Below, in pieces: positions 36,008 to 43,973 of a DNA stretch of 64,000 nt; the stretch's first letter is position 1; the number at the start of each line of letters is the position of its first letter. The position numbers were made by a program, and so were the translations under genes. Under the pieces are notes generated by a model, which saw nothing but the letters and a program-made list of their open reading frames with translations, searched no databases and was not told the DNA's origin. The stretch is from an uncultured Acetatifactor sp. Its GTDB lineage: Bacteria; Bacillota; Clostridia; Lachnospirales; Lachnospiraceae. Location of the stretch: NCBI GenBank assembly GCA_947627535.1, contig CANQWM010000006.1, forward strand, positions 1 through 64,000, read 5' to 3'.

Positions 36008-37778
36008 ATTGTAAACCACTCCTGTTATATGCTTCCGCTTGTAAACAAAACATCTGATAATATTTACCCTTTTGTTTCATCAGCTCATTATGAGTGCCTT
36101 GTTCAACGATAGTCCCTTTTTCCATATAGACTACTTTATCAGCTTTGGCAGCTGCTGACAGCCTATGTGAAATAAAGATCACCGTTTTTGTATTCGCAGC
36201 CTCAAACATAGTATGATACATTTCATTTTCAGCAATTGGATCCAACGCAGATGATGGTTCATCTAAAATTGCTATCTCGAAATCCTTAACATACATTCTC
36301 GAAATAGCCAACTTTTGACCTTCACCACCTGACAATACCTCGCCATCATGATCAAATTCTTTTGTAAGCATTGTTTTCAATCCATTACGAAATTGATTGA
36401 CTTTACCCCATAAACCAACCTTACTTAAAGCATCTTTCGCTTTGGCATCTCCAGGTTCATGTTTATCCCCCATGAATATATTATCTTCAAGTGAAAGGGC
36501 ATATAATTTGAAATCCTGGAAAACTGCCGCAAAATTCCTTCTATATTGTTCCAGCTTGTATTCCTTTATATTTTTCCCATTATATAGAATACAGCCTTCA
36601 ACAACATCATAAAAACGCATAAGTAATTTTATCAGTGTTGTTTTTCCCGCGCCATTATAGCCAACAATCGCAATTTTCTCTCCACGCCTTATGGTTAAAT
36701 CAATATTCTTCAGCGCATAGTCCTCACTGTTTTGATACTGAAACGCTACACCATTGAATACAATTTCCTCTACTCCTCCACACTCTTGTATTCCGTCTTT
36801 CATTTTACATTCATAATCCATAAATTCTTTTAAATCACTGATCTGTAAACTATGCTCTCCAGCTTTATTCACAAACAGCAATGCACGGTTCATCCTGTTA
36901 TTAAATGTACGAATTGCGTTAATCAACACTACAAATTCCGCAGCCTGCAGATCCTTACAAAGAAACAATCTATACATTGCATATAAACAACCACCGGCAA
37001 AAACAAAAGTCTCTGAAAATAATTTTTCTAATATAGAAAACCCTAACATTTTTATACCGTAATATCTTTGTATTGAAACATTTTTCCCTGCTGCTTCATT
37101 GAATTTATTTTGCAGAACATTGCCGATATTAGTTAATTTCAGCTCTTTTATATAGTCTTTTTGATATATTGTTTCATCAACATAACTCTTTTGCCTGTCC
37201 CAACGTGTTTTTTCAATCGTACATTTGTACTTCAAATCATTATTCTTTCCTACAATGTAACTTGAGATAATAGGACATACTCCAAATAAGAGAATAACGC
37301 TATCCACATTCCACATATATGAAAATAAGATTATAGAAAGCAATACAAAACTAAACAGTGACGTAATATTAAACACAACATCTGCCGGCAAGCGGTTCAT
37401 ATTAGTCAAGACTCTGTTAAATTTGTTGTAATATTCTGGATTTTCATAGCATTCCAAATCTATTTTTCGGGCTTTTTCAAATAATAGTGCATCCATTCTT
37501 TTTTGAATTTTTAAATCCAAACGTTCATTGATATATTGAAAATAAAAAATACTGGCAAGAGACCTGATGCTTCCTAAAACAAGCAGGATCAGGATCCATT
37601 TCATAAACTCAGCAAACCCTTGTTCTTGTTCAAATATTTCAATAGCCTTTTTAATAAAATAAACATTACATACAAAGTCTAAAATAGCTTGTATTGTAAA
37701 AATAACTGTATGAAATATGATTTTTTCCGGTGCAGCCTTCCACACCATTTTCAACATATATAAATTATTTTTTATCAC
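36000..37778 (-). CDS. ABC exporter half, fused membrane-ATPase (first subunit)
   Basis: Partner of the following gene, with the same layout: N-terminal membrane domain and an ATPase with GYNGAGKTTLIKLLMR, FQDFKLYAL, LSGGEGQKLAISRM, IAILDEPSSALDP and ISHRLSA. The start is uncertain. A strong GGGGAGG lies eight bases before an ATT codon at 37793; the nearest canonical starts are GTG at 37778 (used here) and ATG at 37757, both poorly spaced, and the reading frame stays open to 37916. A long leader with a short reading frame and a terminator lies upstream, so expression is probably controlled by attenuation. Confidence 0.88.
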   Translation of the reverse strand: MIKNNLYMLKMVWKAAPEKIIFHTVIFTIQAILDFVCNVYFIKKAIEIFEQEQGFAEFMKWILILLVLGSIRSLASIFYFQYINERLDLKIQKRMDALLFEKARKIDLECYENPEYYNKFNRVLTNMNRLPADVVFNITSLFSFVLLSIILFSYMWNVDSVILLFGVCPIISSYIVGKNNDLKYKCTIEKTRWDRQKSYVDETIYQKDYIKELKLTNIGNVLQNKFNEAAGKNVSIQRYYGIKMLGFSILEKLFSETFVFAGGCLYAMYRLFLCKDLQAAEFVVLINAIRTFNNRMNRALLFVNKAGEHSLQISDLKEFMDYECKMKDGIQECGGVEEIVFNGVAFQYQNSEDYALKNIDLTIRRGEKIAIVGYNGAGKTTLIKLLMRFYDVVEGCILYNGKNIKEYKLEQYRRNFAAVFQDFKLYALSLEDNIFMGDKHEPGDAKAKDALSKVGLWGKVNQFRNGLKTMLTKEFDHDGEVLSGGEGQKLAISRMYVKDFEIAILDEPSSALDPIAENEMYHTMFEAANTKTVIFISHRLSAAAKADKVVYMEKGTIVEQGTHNELMKQKGKYYQMFCLQAEAYNRSGLQYE

Positions 37779-37941
37779 TTTATTTTTATTAATATGTAAA
37801 ACCTCCCCTCTTTTAACTTTCCAAATAATCCATAACAATACTTCAGCAAAGGTTCTCCCTTTGTGATGGCATGATATCACTTCTTGAAAGCCAGTACCAG
37901 TCTTGTATTTCAGCACTTTTTATGGTATAATTATAGTGGAA

Positions 37942-37970
37942 AAAGGGAGCGGAGATCCGTTCCCTTTCAT
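37942..37970 (-). terminator. Leader terminator (candidate attenuator) before the ABC pair
   Basis: On the minus strand AAAGGGA.CGG pairs with CCG.TCCCTTT around a four-base loop, followed by TTTTTCC. It lies after the 14-codon leader reading frame and before the exporter genes, the usual position of an attenuator. Confidence 0.75.
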
Positions 37971-37991
37971 TTATTTGCAGGCCCAATTTAA

Positions 37992-38036
37992 TTACTTTAC
38001 TTTCCTAACTTCCCTCACCATTTTTACGCTTTCCAT
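37992..38036 (-). CDS. 14-codon leader peptide
   Basis: A short frame reading MESVKMVREVRKVK then TAA, with a textbook AAGGAGG seven bases before its ATG. It sits about 140 bases into the predicted leader transcript, 20 bases upstream of the terminator. The peptide is basic and lacks features of a secreted signal. Together with the terminator it resembles leaders in which stalling ribosomes switch on downstream ABC drug exporters, such as bmrB-bmrCD of Bacillus. GGCCAATT before and AATTGGGCC after it could pair and hide its ribosome binding site. Translation is inferred, not shown. Confidence 0.6.
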   Translation of the reverse strand: MESVKMVREVRKVK

Positions 38037-38184
38037 ATAAACGCCTCCTTATAATTGGCCTCATCATCACAAGGCAAAATGCCTGCCCCCATGTCTATCC
38101 TAATTCAAATAAAAAACCTATAAAAACGCACTGTAATTTAACGCACAGATATACTGCGGCTAACTATAATGCAAATAAAAAAGT

Positions 38185-38213
38185 GTTATATCGTATATAG
38201 AATGTATTGTCAA
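38185..38213 (-). promoter_or_regulatory. Promoter of the ABC exporter leader
   Basis: Minus-strand TTGACA, 17 bases and TATAAC. Transcription from here gives a leader of almost 400 bases before the first exporter gene, containing the short peptide frame and the terminator. A second TATAAT lies after the terminator at 37930-37935 but lacks a convincing -35. Confidence 0.65.
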
Positions 38214-38240
38214 ATTTCGTCATTAATTATGATTGTCCTG

Positions 38241-38284
38241 TCAAGCATCGCTTGATTTTCAAGCGCAGAGGAATCTGCTATACT
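38241..38284 (+). promoter_or_regulatory. Promoter and operator-like repeats of the XRE gene
   Basis: An extended -10 (TGCTATACT) lies about 70 bases before the XRE start. Over the -35 region three alternating half-sites form two overlapping palindromes: TCAAGC.ATC.GCTTGA and CGCTTGA.TTT.TCAAGCG. This is where an autorepressor would bind. The divergent exporter promoter starts 30 bases away, so the same protein could affect both. Confidence 0.6.
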
Positions 38285-38352
38285 TTATCTTGCAGAAAAA
38301 CGATTCCGGACGTATTCCTGTTTTATTCATTTTCATTTAGGAGGAAACCATA

Positions 38353-39105
38353 ATGTTTGACACGATGCAAGTCGCAAGAAAACTGCGGGAAGCCAGGATT
38401 GCCCGCAACATGACCCAGGTAAACCTGGCAGATGCCATGGAAGTGAGTTATCAGGCCGTTTCCAATTGGGAACGAGGAAATTCCATGCCGGATATCTCTA
38501 AATTGAGCCAGCTCTGTGAAATCCTGGGCATCAGCATTGACGAACTGCTGGGGGCCCAGCCGGCCGCCGGCACCATCAAAAAGGTTTTAAAAAATGAGGA
38601 AAATAAAGAAATGAGGGAAGTGGAACCCGTTTCCCTGGAAGAGCTGGCGGAGGTTGCGCAGCTGCTGCCGCCCAAAGAAGTAAGCTCCATTGTGGAAGAA
38701 AACACCAAATGTTTCGGGGAAGAGCTTCCTCTGTCCGCCATCCTGACTCTGGCTCCTTTCCTGGACACCGAGTTACTGGATCAACTGGCGGAAAGAGCTG
38801 GTGATGCCGACATTCAGGGGCTCACCGGCCTGGCACCCTTTTTGAGCACAGAAACCCTGGATCGATTGGCGGAAAAAATCAGCGATGTCGATATCCATGC
38901 CCTCACCAGCCTGGCACCCTTCCTAAGCGAGGGCACCCTGGGAAAGCTGGCGGAAGCCAAACTGGCTTCCGGCGAACTCCAGAATCCGACCGGGCTTGCT
39001 CCGCTCGCTCCCTTCCTGCCCAAGGAAACTTTGCACAAACTGGCTGAATATCTGTTAACAAATGGGGATTATCAGGGATTACGGAACCTGGCGCCGTTTT
39101 GCTGA
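38353..39105 (+). CDS. XRE-family regulator with C-terminal LAPFL repeats
   Basis: A 250-aa protein. Residues 8-65 form a classical helix-turn-helix (ARNMTQVNLADAMEVSYQAV, SNWERGNSMPDISKL). The remainder contains four to five repeats of about 30 residues with the pattern LAPFL..ETLD.LAE, separated by DADIQGLTG-like linkers. The repeat may be a sensing or oligomerising array; I know no named function. GGAGG precedes the ATG. The last codons run LAPFC then TGA, and another frame stays open past the stop, so a small 3' frameshift is conceivable. It is divergent from the AT-rich exporter and convergent with the next. Confidence 0.85.
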   Translation: MFDTMQVARKLREARIARNMTQVNLADAMEVSYQAVSNWERGNSMPDISKLSQLCEILGISIDELLGAQPAAGTIKKVLKNEENKEMREVEPVSLEELAEVAQLLPPKEVSSIVEENTKCFGEELPLSAILTLAPFLDTELLDQLAERAGDADIQGLTGLAPFLSTETLDRLAEKISDVDIHALTSLAPFLSEGTLGKLAEAKLASGELQNPTGLAPLAPFLPKETLHKLAEYLLTNGDYQGLRNLAPFC

Positions 39106-39229
39106 ATAATCTGATCAATGACCTGAATACAGACGGGCCGGATCGGCCCGCCAATATCCCTCGTCCTTCCTCATGGTTCCGGCCGGGATGACTCCCTATG
39201 CCTGCCAAAGAATGGACGAGGGATCTGAT

Positions 39230-41101
39230 TTACACCAGAGGAATGTGAGCATAGTATCCCGCCTGCGCGTCCCAGAGTTCCTTATACTTGCCGTCCCCGG
39301 CATACAGCCCCTCATGGCTTCCGTCCTGCACGATCTGTCCCTGATCGAACACCAGGATCCTTTCGCAGAAGCGGCAGCTCGACAGGCGGTGACTGATGAA
39401 CACCGAGGTGCGGTCCTTTGAAATTTTGTTGAAATTCTCGTACACCGCGGCTTCGGCGAGGGGGTCAAGGGATGCGGTGGGCTCGTCTAAGATCACAAAG
39501 GGGGCCTCCTTGTAAAGCGCCCTTGCAAGGGCGGTCTTCTGTTCTTCGCCGCCTGAAAAATCAATGCCCTCAATATCGTACTCCCTGCCCATGCAGTAGT
39601 CCAGCGCGGATTTCCCTTCCTCCTTCGCCTTTTTGTCAAGATCGTTAAGCTTTTCCCCCATTCCCGCGCGAACAAGGCAGTCTCTTGCGCGCTTGTCATC
39701 ATAACCAAAGCCTGCCGAAACATTGTCGCCCAGCGAAAAAGCGAGCAGCTGAAACTCCTGAAAAACTACCGAAAACAGCGACAGATACTCGTTGTAACGA
39801 TACCGCGTAATGTCGATGCCGTTTAAGTAGATCCTGCCCTCAGTCGGGTCGTAGAGACGGCACAAAAGCTTGATAAAGGTGGATTTCCCCGAGCCGTTCT
39901 CGCCGACGATTGCGATCTTGTCCCCGATCTTAAACTTCATCGAGATATGTCTCAGCGCCCAGCTTTCGGTTCGCGGGTAGCGGAAGCTCACATCCTTAAA
40001 CTCGATTTCATAGTCCAGATCGTCTCGCTTTTCCACCGCAAGCGTCCCCTGATACATCTTGTTCGGCAGGTCAAAAAATTCGTAGGTCGTCTGCAGGTAG
40101 CCGGTGTTGAACCTGATATCCGTAAAACCCGTAACCAGGTTGTCAATGGCGCCCACAAAGCGGTCGATGGCGCCCTCGTAGAGAACGAAGCTTCCGATTC
40201 CGAACGCTCCGCAAAACGCCTTTGCCGCAACGTAGAGGTGAATAAGAATCTGCATGACGGCGTCCTTCGGAACGTCCAGCGCACCGAAGACCAGCCCGAT
40301 CTTCCGAATCTTTTGCAGCCATAGCGGATGCAGCGTATATTTTTTGTGTTCGTCCAGGACGATCCGGTGCAGGTTGAAAACGGTCATGTCCGAACCCCAG
40401 AGCCGGCCGTATGCCGCATAGCGGCGGCTTGTAAGCGAGATCTCGTTCCGCGCGTCGTTTTCCCGACTCTGCCTGCTTACCCGAAGCTTCGCCGTCAGGA
40501 AGGAGAACGCCGCGATGAGCAGGAGCATAATCGCCGCCGAACAGGGTGAATTGATCCCCTTCAATATTCCCGTAAACTGCCCCGAGGCCGTCGCAAAGAG
40601 CGCCGCGGCGGTGAGAGAAAGCGACAGTATCAGCTCAGTCAGCCCGTCTATAAGATTCGGAACGCTGTATAAAACCTGCCCAAGCCCACCGTAGATTGTC
40701 CGCGTAGTGGCGTCGATCCGCTCGCTTAACAGTCTGACATCGGGATTTTCGAGATGCTCGTATTGCAGCCTGCAGTTTTCATCAAACAGGATCTGTGAGT
40801 ATCTGTAATAATTCTGGCTGTCCAGAACCTCGGTTTTCATCTGCATAACGCGGGTGACCACCGAAAACAGAAATCCGCCCAATACCGTCAGACACGCAAA
40901 CAGGATCAGCCTGTCCTTCTCTTTGGCTCCCGAGATTTCGTCCAGGAGCAAAGCCGACATCGTCAGCGAAAAGTAAGCAGAAACCCGCTGCAGGATTCTT
41001 TGAATGACCGCGAAAGTCCAGTATCTCGGCGCATAGCTGTGCCAGATCCCAACTGCCCTCTTCAGGCAGGAAATGTCGTCTTTCAGAGTGATTTTAGCCA
41101 T
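39230..41101 (-). CDS. ABC exporter half, fused membrane-ATPase (second subunit)
   Basis: A 623-aa fused exporter subunit: six-helix membrane domain and ATPase with Walker A GENGSGKSTFIKLLCR, FQEFQLLAF, signature FSGGEEQKTALARA (Phe in place of Leu), FVILDEPTASLDP and ISHRLSS. Its start overlaps the preceding partner by 8 bases, and AGGAGGAGG lies upstream. The pair is distinct in composition and sequence from the AT-rich exporter 3 kb away. It is the last gene of the group controlled by the LytTR-site promoter. Confidence 0.92.
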   Translation of the reverse strand: MAKITLKDDISCLKRAVGIWHSYAPRYWTFAVIQRILQRVSAYFSLTMSALLLDEISGAKEKDRLILFACLTVLGGFLFSVVTRVMQMKTEVLDSQNYYRYSQILFDENCRLQYEHLENPDVRLLSERIDATTRTIYGGLGQVLYSVPNLIDGLTELILSLSLTAAALFATASGQFTGILKGINSPCSAAIMLLLIAAFSFLTAKLRVSRQSRENDARNEISLTSRRYAAYGRLWGSDMTVFNLHRIVLDEHKKYTLHPLWLQKIRKIGLVFGALDVPKDAVMQILIHLYVAAKAFCGAFGIGSFVLYEGAIDRFVGAIDNLVTGFTDIRFNTGYLQTTYEFFDLPNKMYQGTLAVEKRDDLDYEIEFKDVSFRYPRTESWALRHISMKFKIGDKIAIVGENGSGKSTFIKLLCRLYDPTEGRIYLNGIDITRYRYNEYLSLFSVVFQEFQLLAFSLGDNVSAGFGYDDKRARDCLVRAGMGEKLNDLDKKAKEEGKSALDYCMGREYDIEGIDFSGGEEQKTALARALYKEAPFVILDEPTASLDPLAEAAVYENFNKISKDRTSVFISHRLSSCRFCERILVFDQGQIVQDGSHEGLYAGDGKYKELWDAQAGYYAHIPLV

Positions 41102-42926
41102 TTTGCGCGCCCTCCTCCTGATAATATCTGCTCTGGACATCAAACAGCTCACGGTATTTTCCGCCCTTCGCCATCAGCTCGTCATGGGTTCCGACCTCGG
41201 CAAAATCTGCGCCGTCCAACAGGAAGATCCGATCGCAGAAGCGCGTCGAGGCCAGACGGTGTGAAATAAATACCGAGGTGGAATTTTTCGAGATCTCGTT
41301 GTAGCGGCGATACATTTTGTCCTCGGCGATCGGATCCAGCGCCGCCGTCGGCTCATCCAAAATCATACAGAGAGGGCTTTTGTAAATGAGACGCGCAAGC
41401 AGCAGCTTCTGCTTTTCTCCCCCCGAAAGTTCCACCGCGTCGTCGTTTATCACGCGGTCCAGCGGCGTTTTCAGTCCCATCGGCAGACTGTCCGCTTTCT
41501 CCTTGAAGCCGGAAAGCTCCACCGCCCGTTCCAGCCGCCCGCGGTCGATCTCGTCCTCATTTACCGTGCAGGCAATATTCTTTTCCAGCGATACCGGCAG
41601 CAGGTTGTACCTCTGGGGGATGATCCCGAAAAGCGAATACATCTCGTCCCGGTTGTATTCAAAGAGCGTGTGGCCGTCCAGCAGCACCTCGCCCTCGTCG
41701 GGCAGGATCAGCCCGCACATTATCATGACGAGTGTGGTCTTTCCCGCGCCGTTGAGACCCACAAGCGCGATCTTCTCGCCCGCTTCCACCTTAAACGACA
41801 CGTTCTCCAGGACATTTTTTTCGCCTTTTGGATATTTGAACGTGACATTTTTAAATTCGATGGAAAACGGCTTCCGGGGAACAGGTATGCCCTCCCCGTG
41901 GTTGAGTCTGCCTTCATATTCCAAAAGCTCCCGCAGGTCGCTTATCTGCGCCGATCCCTCTTTTACCTGCTGAAATTTCCACGCGATGCCGCCAAGAAGC
42001 CCCGCGAGGGAACTGATCGCCGAAAAATACAAAACAAACCCGGCCGCGTCAACCTCGCCCAGAAGCGCCTTATATATCAGGAACGTGTATGCCGTTCCAT
42101 CGCGCAGCAGGACGATCAGGAAATCCACCAGCGAGACCAGGACTCCGCGGCGCTCGTGCTTTTTCTGCAGAGCAAGGGATGCATCAATCTGCGCTGAAAA
42201 GCGCCGGTGCAGGGGCTCCGCCATGTTGAAAAGACGGATCTCCTTCTGATAGCCGAGATTTTTGGCAATGTGAAAGACTATATAATTTCGCCTGCGCTCG
42301 GCGGCGTTTCGTTCATCCCGCTCCTGATAGTGCTTCCTCCACTGCCAGTTGGACATCCGACGGTTTACCACCGCGCCAATGAGTAAGATTACGAGGATCG
42401 CCGGGTGGAGCATTGAGACTGTGGCGCCGAAAAGAAAAAATTTTAATACCTCGCCCACCGTCTCCGCGAAGATCATCGGAAAATGCGTGGCGTGGGAATG
42501 GTCCCTTATGGCAGTATTTGCCCGTTCGCTGACCTCATTGTAATGCACGTCATAATTCAGGTACCAGTCGGCTGTGCGATACACAGATGTCCATTTATAG
42601 TTCAAAATATTCATAACATCCATCTCAGCATAACTTACGATTCCCTGGAGCATTTTGTTTGCCGAGTCAACGATTGCCCTTGCCAAAACCATACCCGCCA
42701 CCACAAAGGCGATATAACCGAAGTCGCTATAGCTGCCGATGGCGTTAATGATCGCGGGAGAGACATAGAGCCCGAGGGCCGCCGCCAAAAGCGACAGCGG
42801 CACAACCGCCAGCCCAACAAACACCAGAAACCGCTGATTTTCCCACAGTACGCGGTAGATATATCTCACACAGGAGAACATGCCGTACTTTGGCTTTTGT
42901 TTCTGCTCTTTTTCTTCTTTTGACAT
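41094..42926 (-). CDS. ABC exporter half, fused membrane-ATPase (first subunit)
   Basis: A 610-aa exporter subunit starting MSKEEKEQKQKPKYGMF after GGAGG. It has a membrane domain (FLVFVGLAVVPLSLLAAALG) and an ATPase with GLNGAGKTTLVMIMCG, IIPQRYNLLPV, LSGGEKQKLLLARL, CMILDEPTAALDP and ISHRLAS. The frame remains open for over 100 codons upstream, but that stretch runs through repeat copy E and is not coding. The promoter with a LytTR-type direct repeat lies about 180 bases upstream, just after the GHKL kinase gene, linking this exporter to that two-component system. Confidence 0.92.
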   Translation of the reverse strand: MSKEEKEQKQKPKYGMFSCVRYIYRVLWENQRFLVFVGLAVVPLSLLAAALGLYVSPAIINAIGSYSDFGYIAFVVAGMVLARAIVDSANKMLQGIVSYAEMDVMNILNYKWTSVYRTADWYLNYDVHYNEVSERANTAIRDHSHATHFPMIFAETVGEVLKFFLFGATVSMLHPAILVILLIGAVVNRRMSNWQWRKHYQERDERNAAERRRNYIVFHIAKNLGYQKEIRLFNMAEPLHRRFSAQIDASLALQKKHERRGVLVSLVDFLIVLLRDGTAYTFLIYKALLGEVDAAGFVLYFSAISSLAGLLGGIAWKFQQVKEGSAQISDLRELLEYEGRLNHGEGIPVPRKPFSIEFKNVTFKYPKGEKNVLENVSFKVEAGEKIALVGLNGAGKTTLVMIMCGLILPDEGEVLLDGHTLFEYNRDEMYSLFGIIPQRYNLLPVSLEKNIACTVNEDEIDRGRLERAVELSGFKEKADSLPMGLKTPLDRVINDDAVELSGGEKQKLLLARLIYKSPLCMILDEPTAALDPIAEDKMYRRYNEISKNSTSVFISHRLASTRFCDRIFLLDGADFAEVGTHDELMAKGGKYRELFDVQSRYYQEEGAQNG

Positions 42927-42965
42927 TTTTCCTCCGTTTCCGCGCTGTTCTCTGCGCATAATAAG

Positions 42966-43104
42966 TTTGTGGCCGCGCCTTTCGCAAAGCCGCGCTGCGC
43001 GCCTTTCTTTGCTCATTAATTGGCGCTCCCTCGGCTGCCGTATCCAGAGGAAAATTGGTGCGAACACGATTTTCCTCTGAACACGGCAACCGGCTGAACT
43101 GTTA
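42966..43104 (+). repeat. Structured intergenic repeat, copy E
   Basis: Right end GGCTGAACTGTTA and the hairpin 1 arms (GCGCC..TTCGCAAAG, CTTTGCTCATTA) are clear; the left terminus has decayed to TTTGTGGCC. The hairpin 2 stem reads GGCTGCCGTATCCAGAGG with a partly mismatched partner around TTGGTGCGAACACGAT. It lies inside the 5' leader of the exporter operon, immediately downstream of the predicted start site, so it would be transcribed in the exporter message. Confidence 0.85.
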
Positions 43105-43106
43105 CA

Positions 43107-43172
43107 AAGATAGCACAATCGGACGCGAAAAGGTTGATTCCGGGTACGAAATGTCTTTTTCAGGGTACCAAA
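43107..43172 (-). promoter_or_regulatory. Activator-type promoter with LytTR-like direct repeats
   Basis: An extended -10 (TGCTATCTT, minus strand) has a poor -35 (AACCTT), as expected for an activated promoter. Just upstream two direct repeats, TTTCGTACCCGGAA and TTTGGTACCCTGAA on the minus strand, match at 12 of 14 positions with starts 21 bases apart. Two such repeats about two helical turns apart next to the -35 are the known arrangement of AgrA/ComE-type LytTR sites. The LytTR regulator is encoded 0.8 kb upstream. Binding is inferred. Confidence 0.65.
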
Positions 43173-43274
43173 TGCAGACCGGAAGGCAGAGACCGGGAGA
43201 AATCGTAAAACAGAAGGCGGAGTCCGCGACAGATCAAAAAACGGATGGCCGGTATGGAAAAAGGAGCTGCGCAC

Positions 43275-43964
43275 TTATTCATTTAGTGCGCCAGCCCCCT
43301 CATTCGTCATCCGTAATGGAATTAGCAGTTCCGCAGTAAACCCGCCGTCCTCGCTGTCTGCCGCGAAATAACCGCCGTACTTTTTGACCACCGTCTCCAC
43401 CCGCGACAGCCCGAAGCCGTGATCCGCGCCCTTTGATGACGCAAACCGCGCGCCGCTCTTCGCCCGCTTTTTTCCCGCGGCATTTGTGACCGAAAGGTAA
43501 AACTGCGTGTTCTTCCTGCCGAGATAGACGCGGATAAAGCGGTCATCCTGCGCAAGGCGCTTGTTTTCCTCAATGGCGTTGTCCAAAAGGTTGCCGATAA
43601 TGACACAGAGGTCAATGTCCGATACCGGCGTGCCGTCGGGAATTTTCGCCTTCGCGTTGACGGGGATCTCGTTCTGCGCCGCGATGTTGAGTTTCCCGTT
43701 TAAAATCGCGTCTACCATCACCCGACCCGTTTTTATGACCGTATCGACGGTCGTAAGATCGTTGTTGAGGTCAGAGAGATAGCGGTTCACCTCGTCATAG
43801 TTTCCAAGAGCCATCGAAGCCTGCATCGCCTGAATGTGGTTGTGATAGTCGTGTCTCCACCCGCGCATTTTGCGATACATTGACTCGACCTCGTCGCAGT
43901 ACTTCTGCAGAAGCTCCGACTGGTACCGTTCGATTCTTTTGTTGATCAGTTTATCTAAAAGCAT
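43275..43964 (-). CDS. GHKL-type sensor kinase without membrane domain
   Basis: A 229-aa kinase of the AgrC/CitA-like GHKL group. The phosphoacceptor region is WRHDYHNHIQAMQ; the ATP-binding N box is IIGNLLDNAIEENKR and the G box HGFGLSRVETVVKKYGG. Family members normally carry five to seven N-terminal membrane helices that sense a peptide; none is present here, only a coiled-coil-like lead (LINKRIERYQSELLQKY). It would be cytosolic. It follows the regulator gene with no gap, and its ATG has AGGTGG upstream. Confidence 0.9.
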   Translation of the reverse strand: MLLDKLINKRIERYQSELLQKYCDEVESMYRKMRGWRHDYHNHIQAMQASMALGNYDEVNRYLSDLNNDLTTVDTVIKTGRVMVDAILNGKLNIAAQNEIPVNAKAKIPDGTPVSDIDLCVIIGNLLDNAIEENKRLAQDDRFIRVYLGRKNTQFYLSVTNAAGKKRAKSGARFASSKGADHGFGLSRVETVVKKYGGYFAADSEDGGFTAELLIPLRMTNEGAGALNE

Positions 43965-43973
43965 GCTCTCCAC

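Noticed and set aside
42927..43274. N-terminal extension of the ABC subunit by over 100 residues
   Set aside because: The extension runs through repeat copy E and the promoter; the internal ATG has GGAGG and matches the usual domain start.
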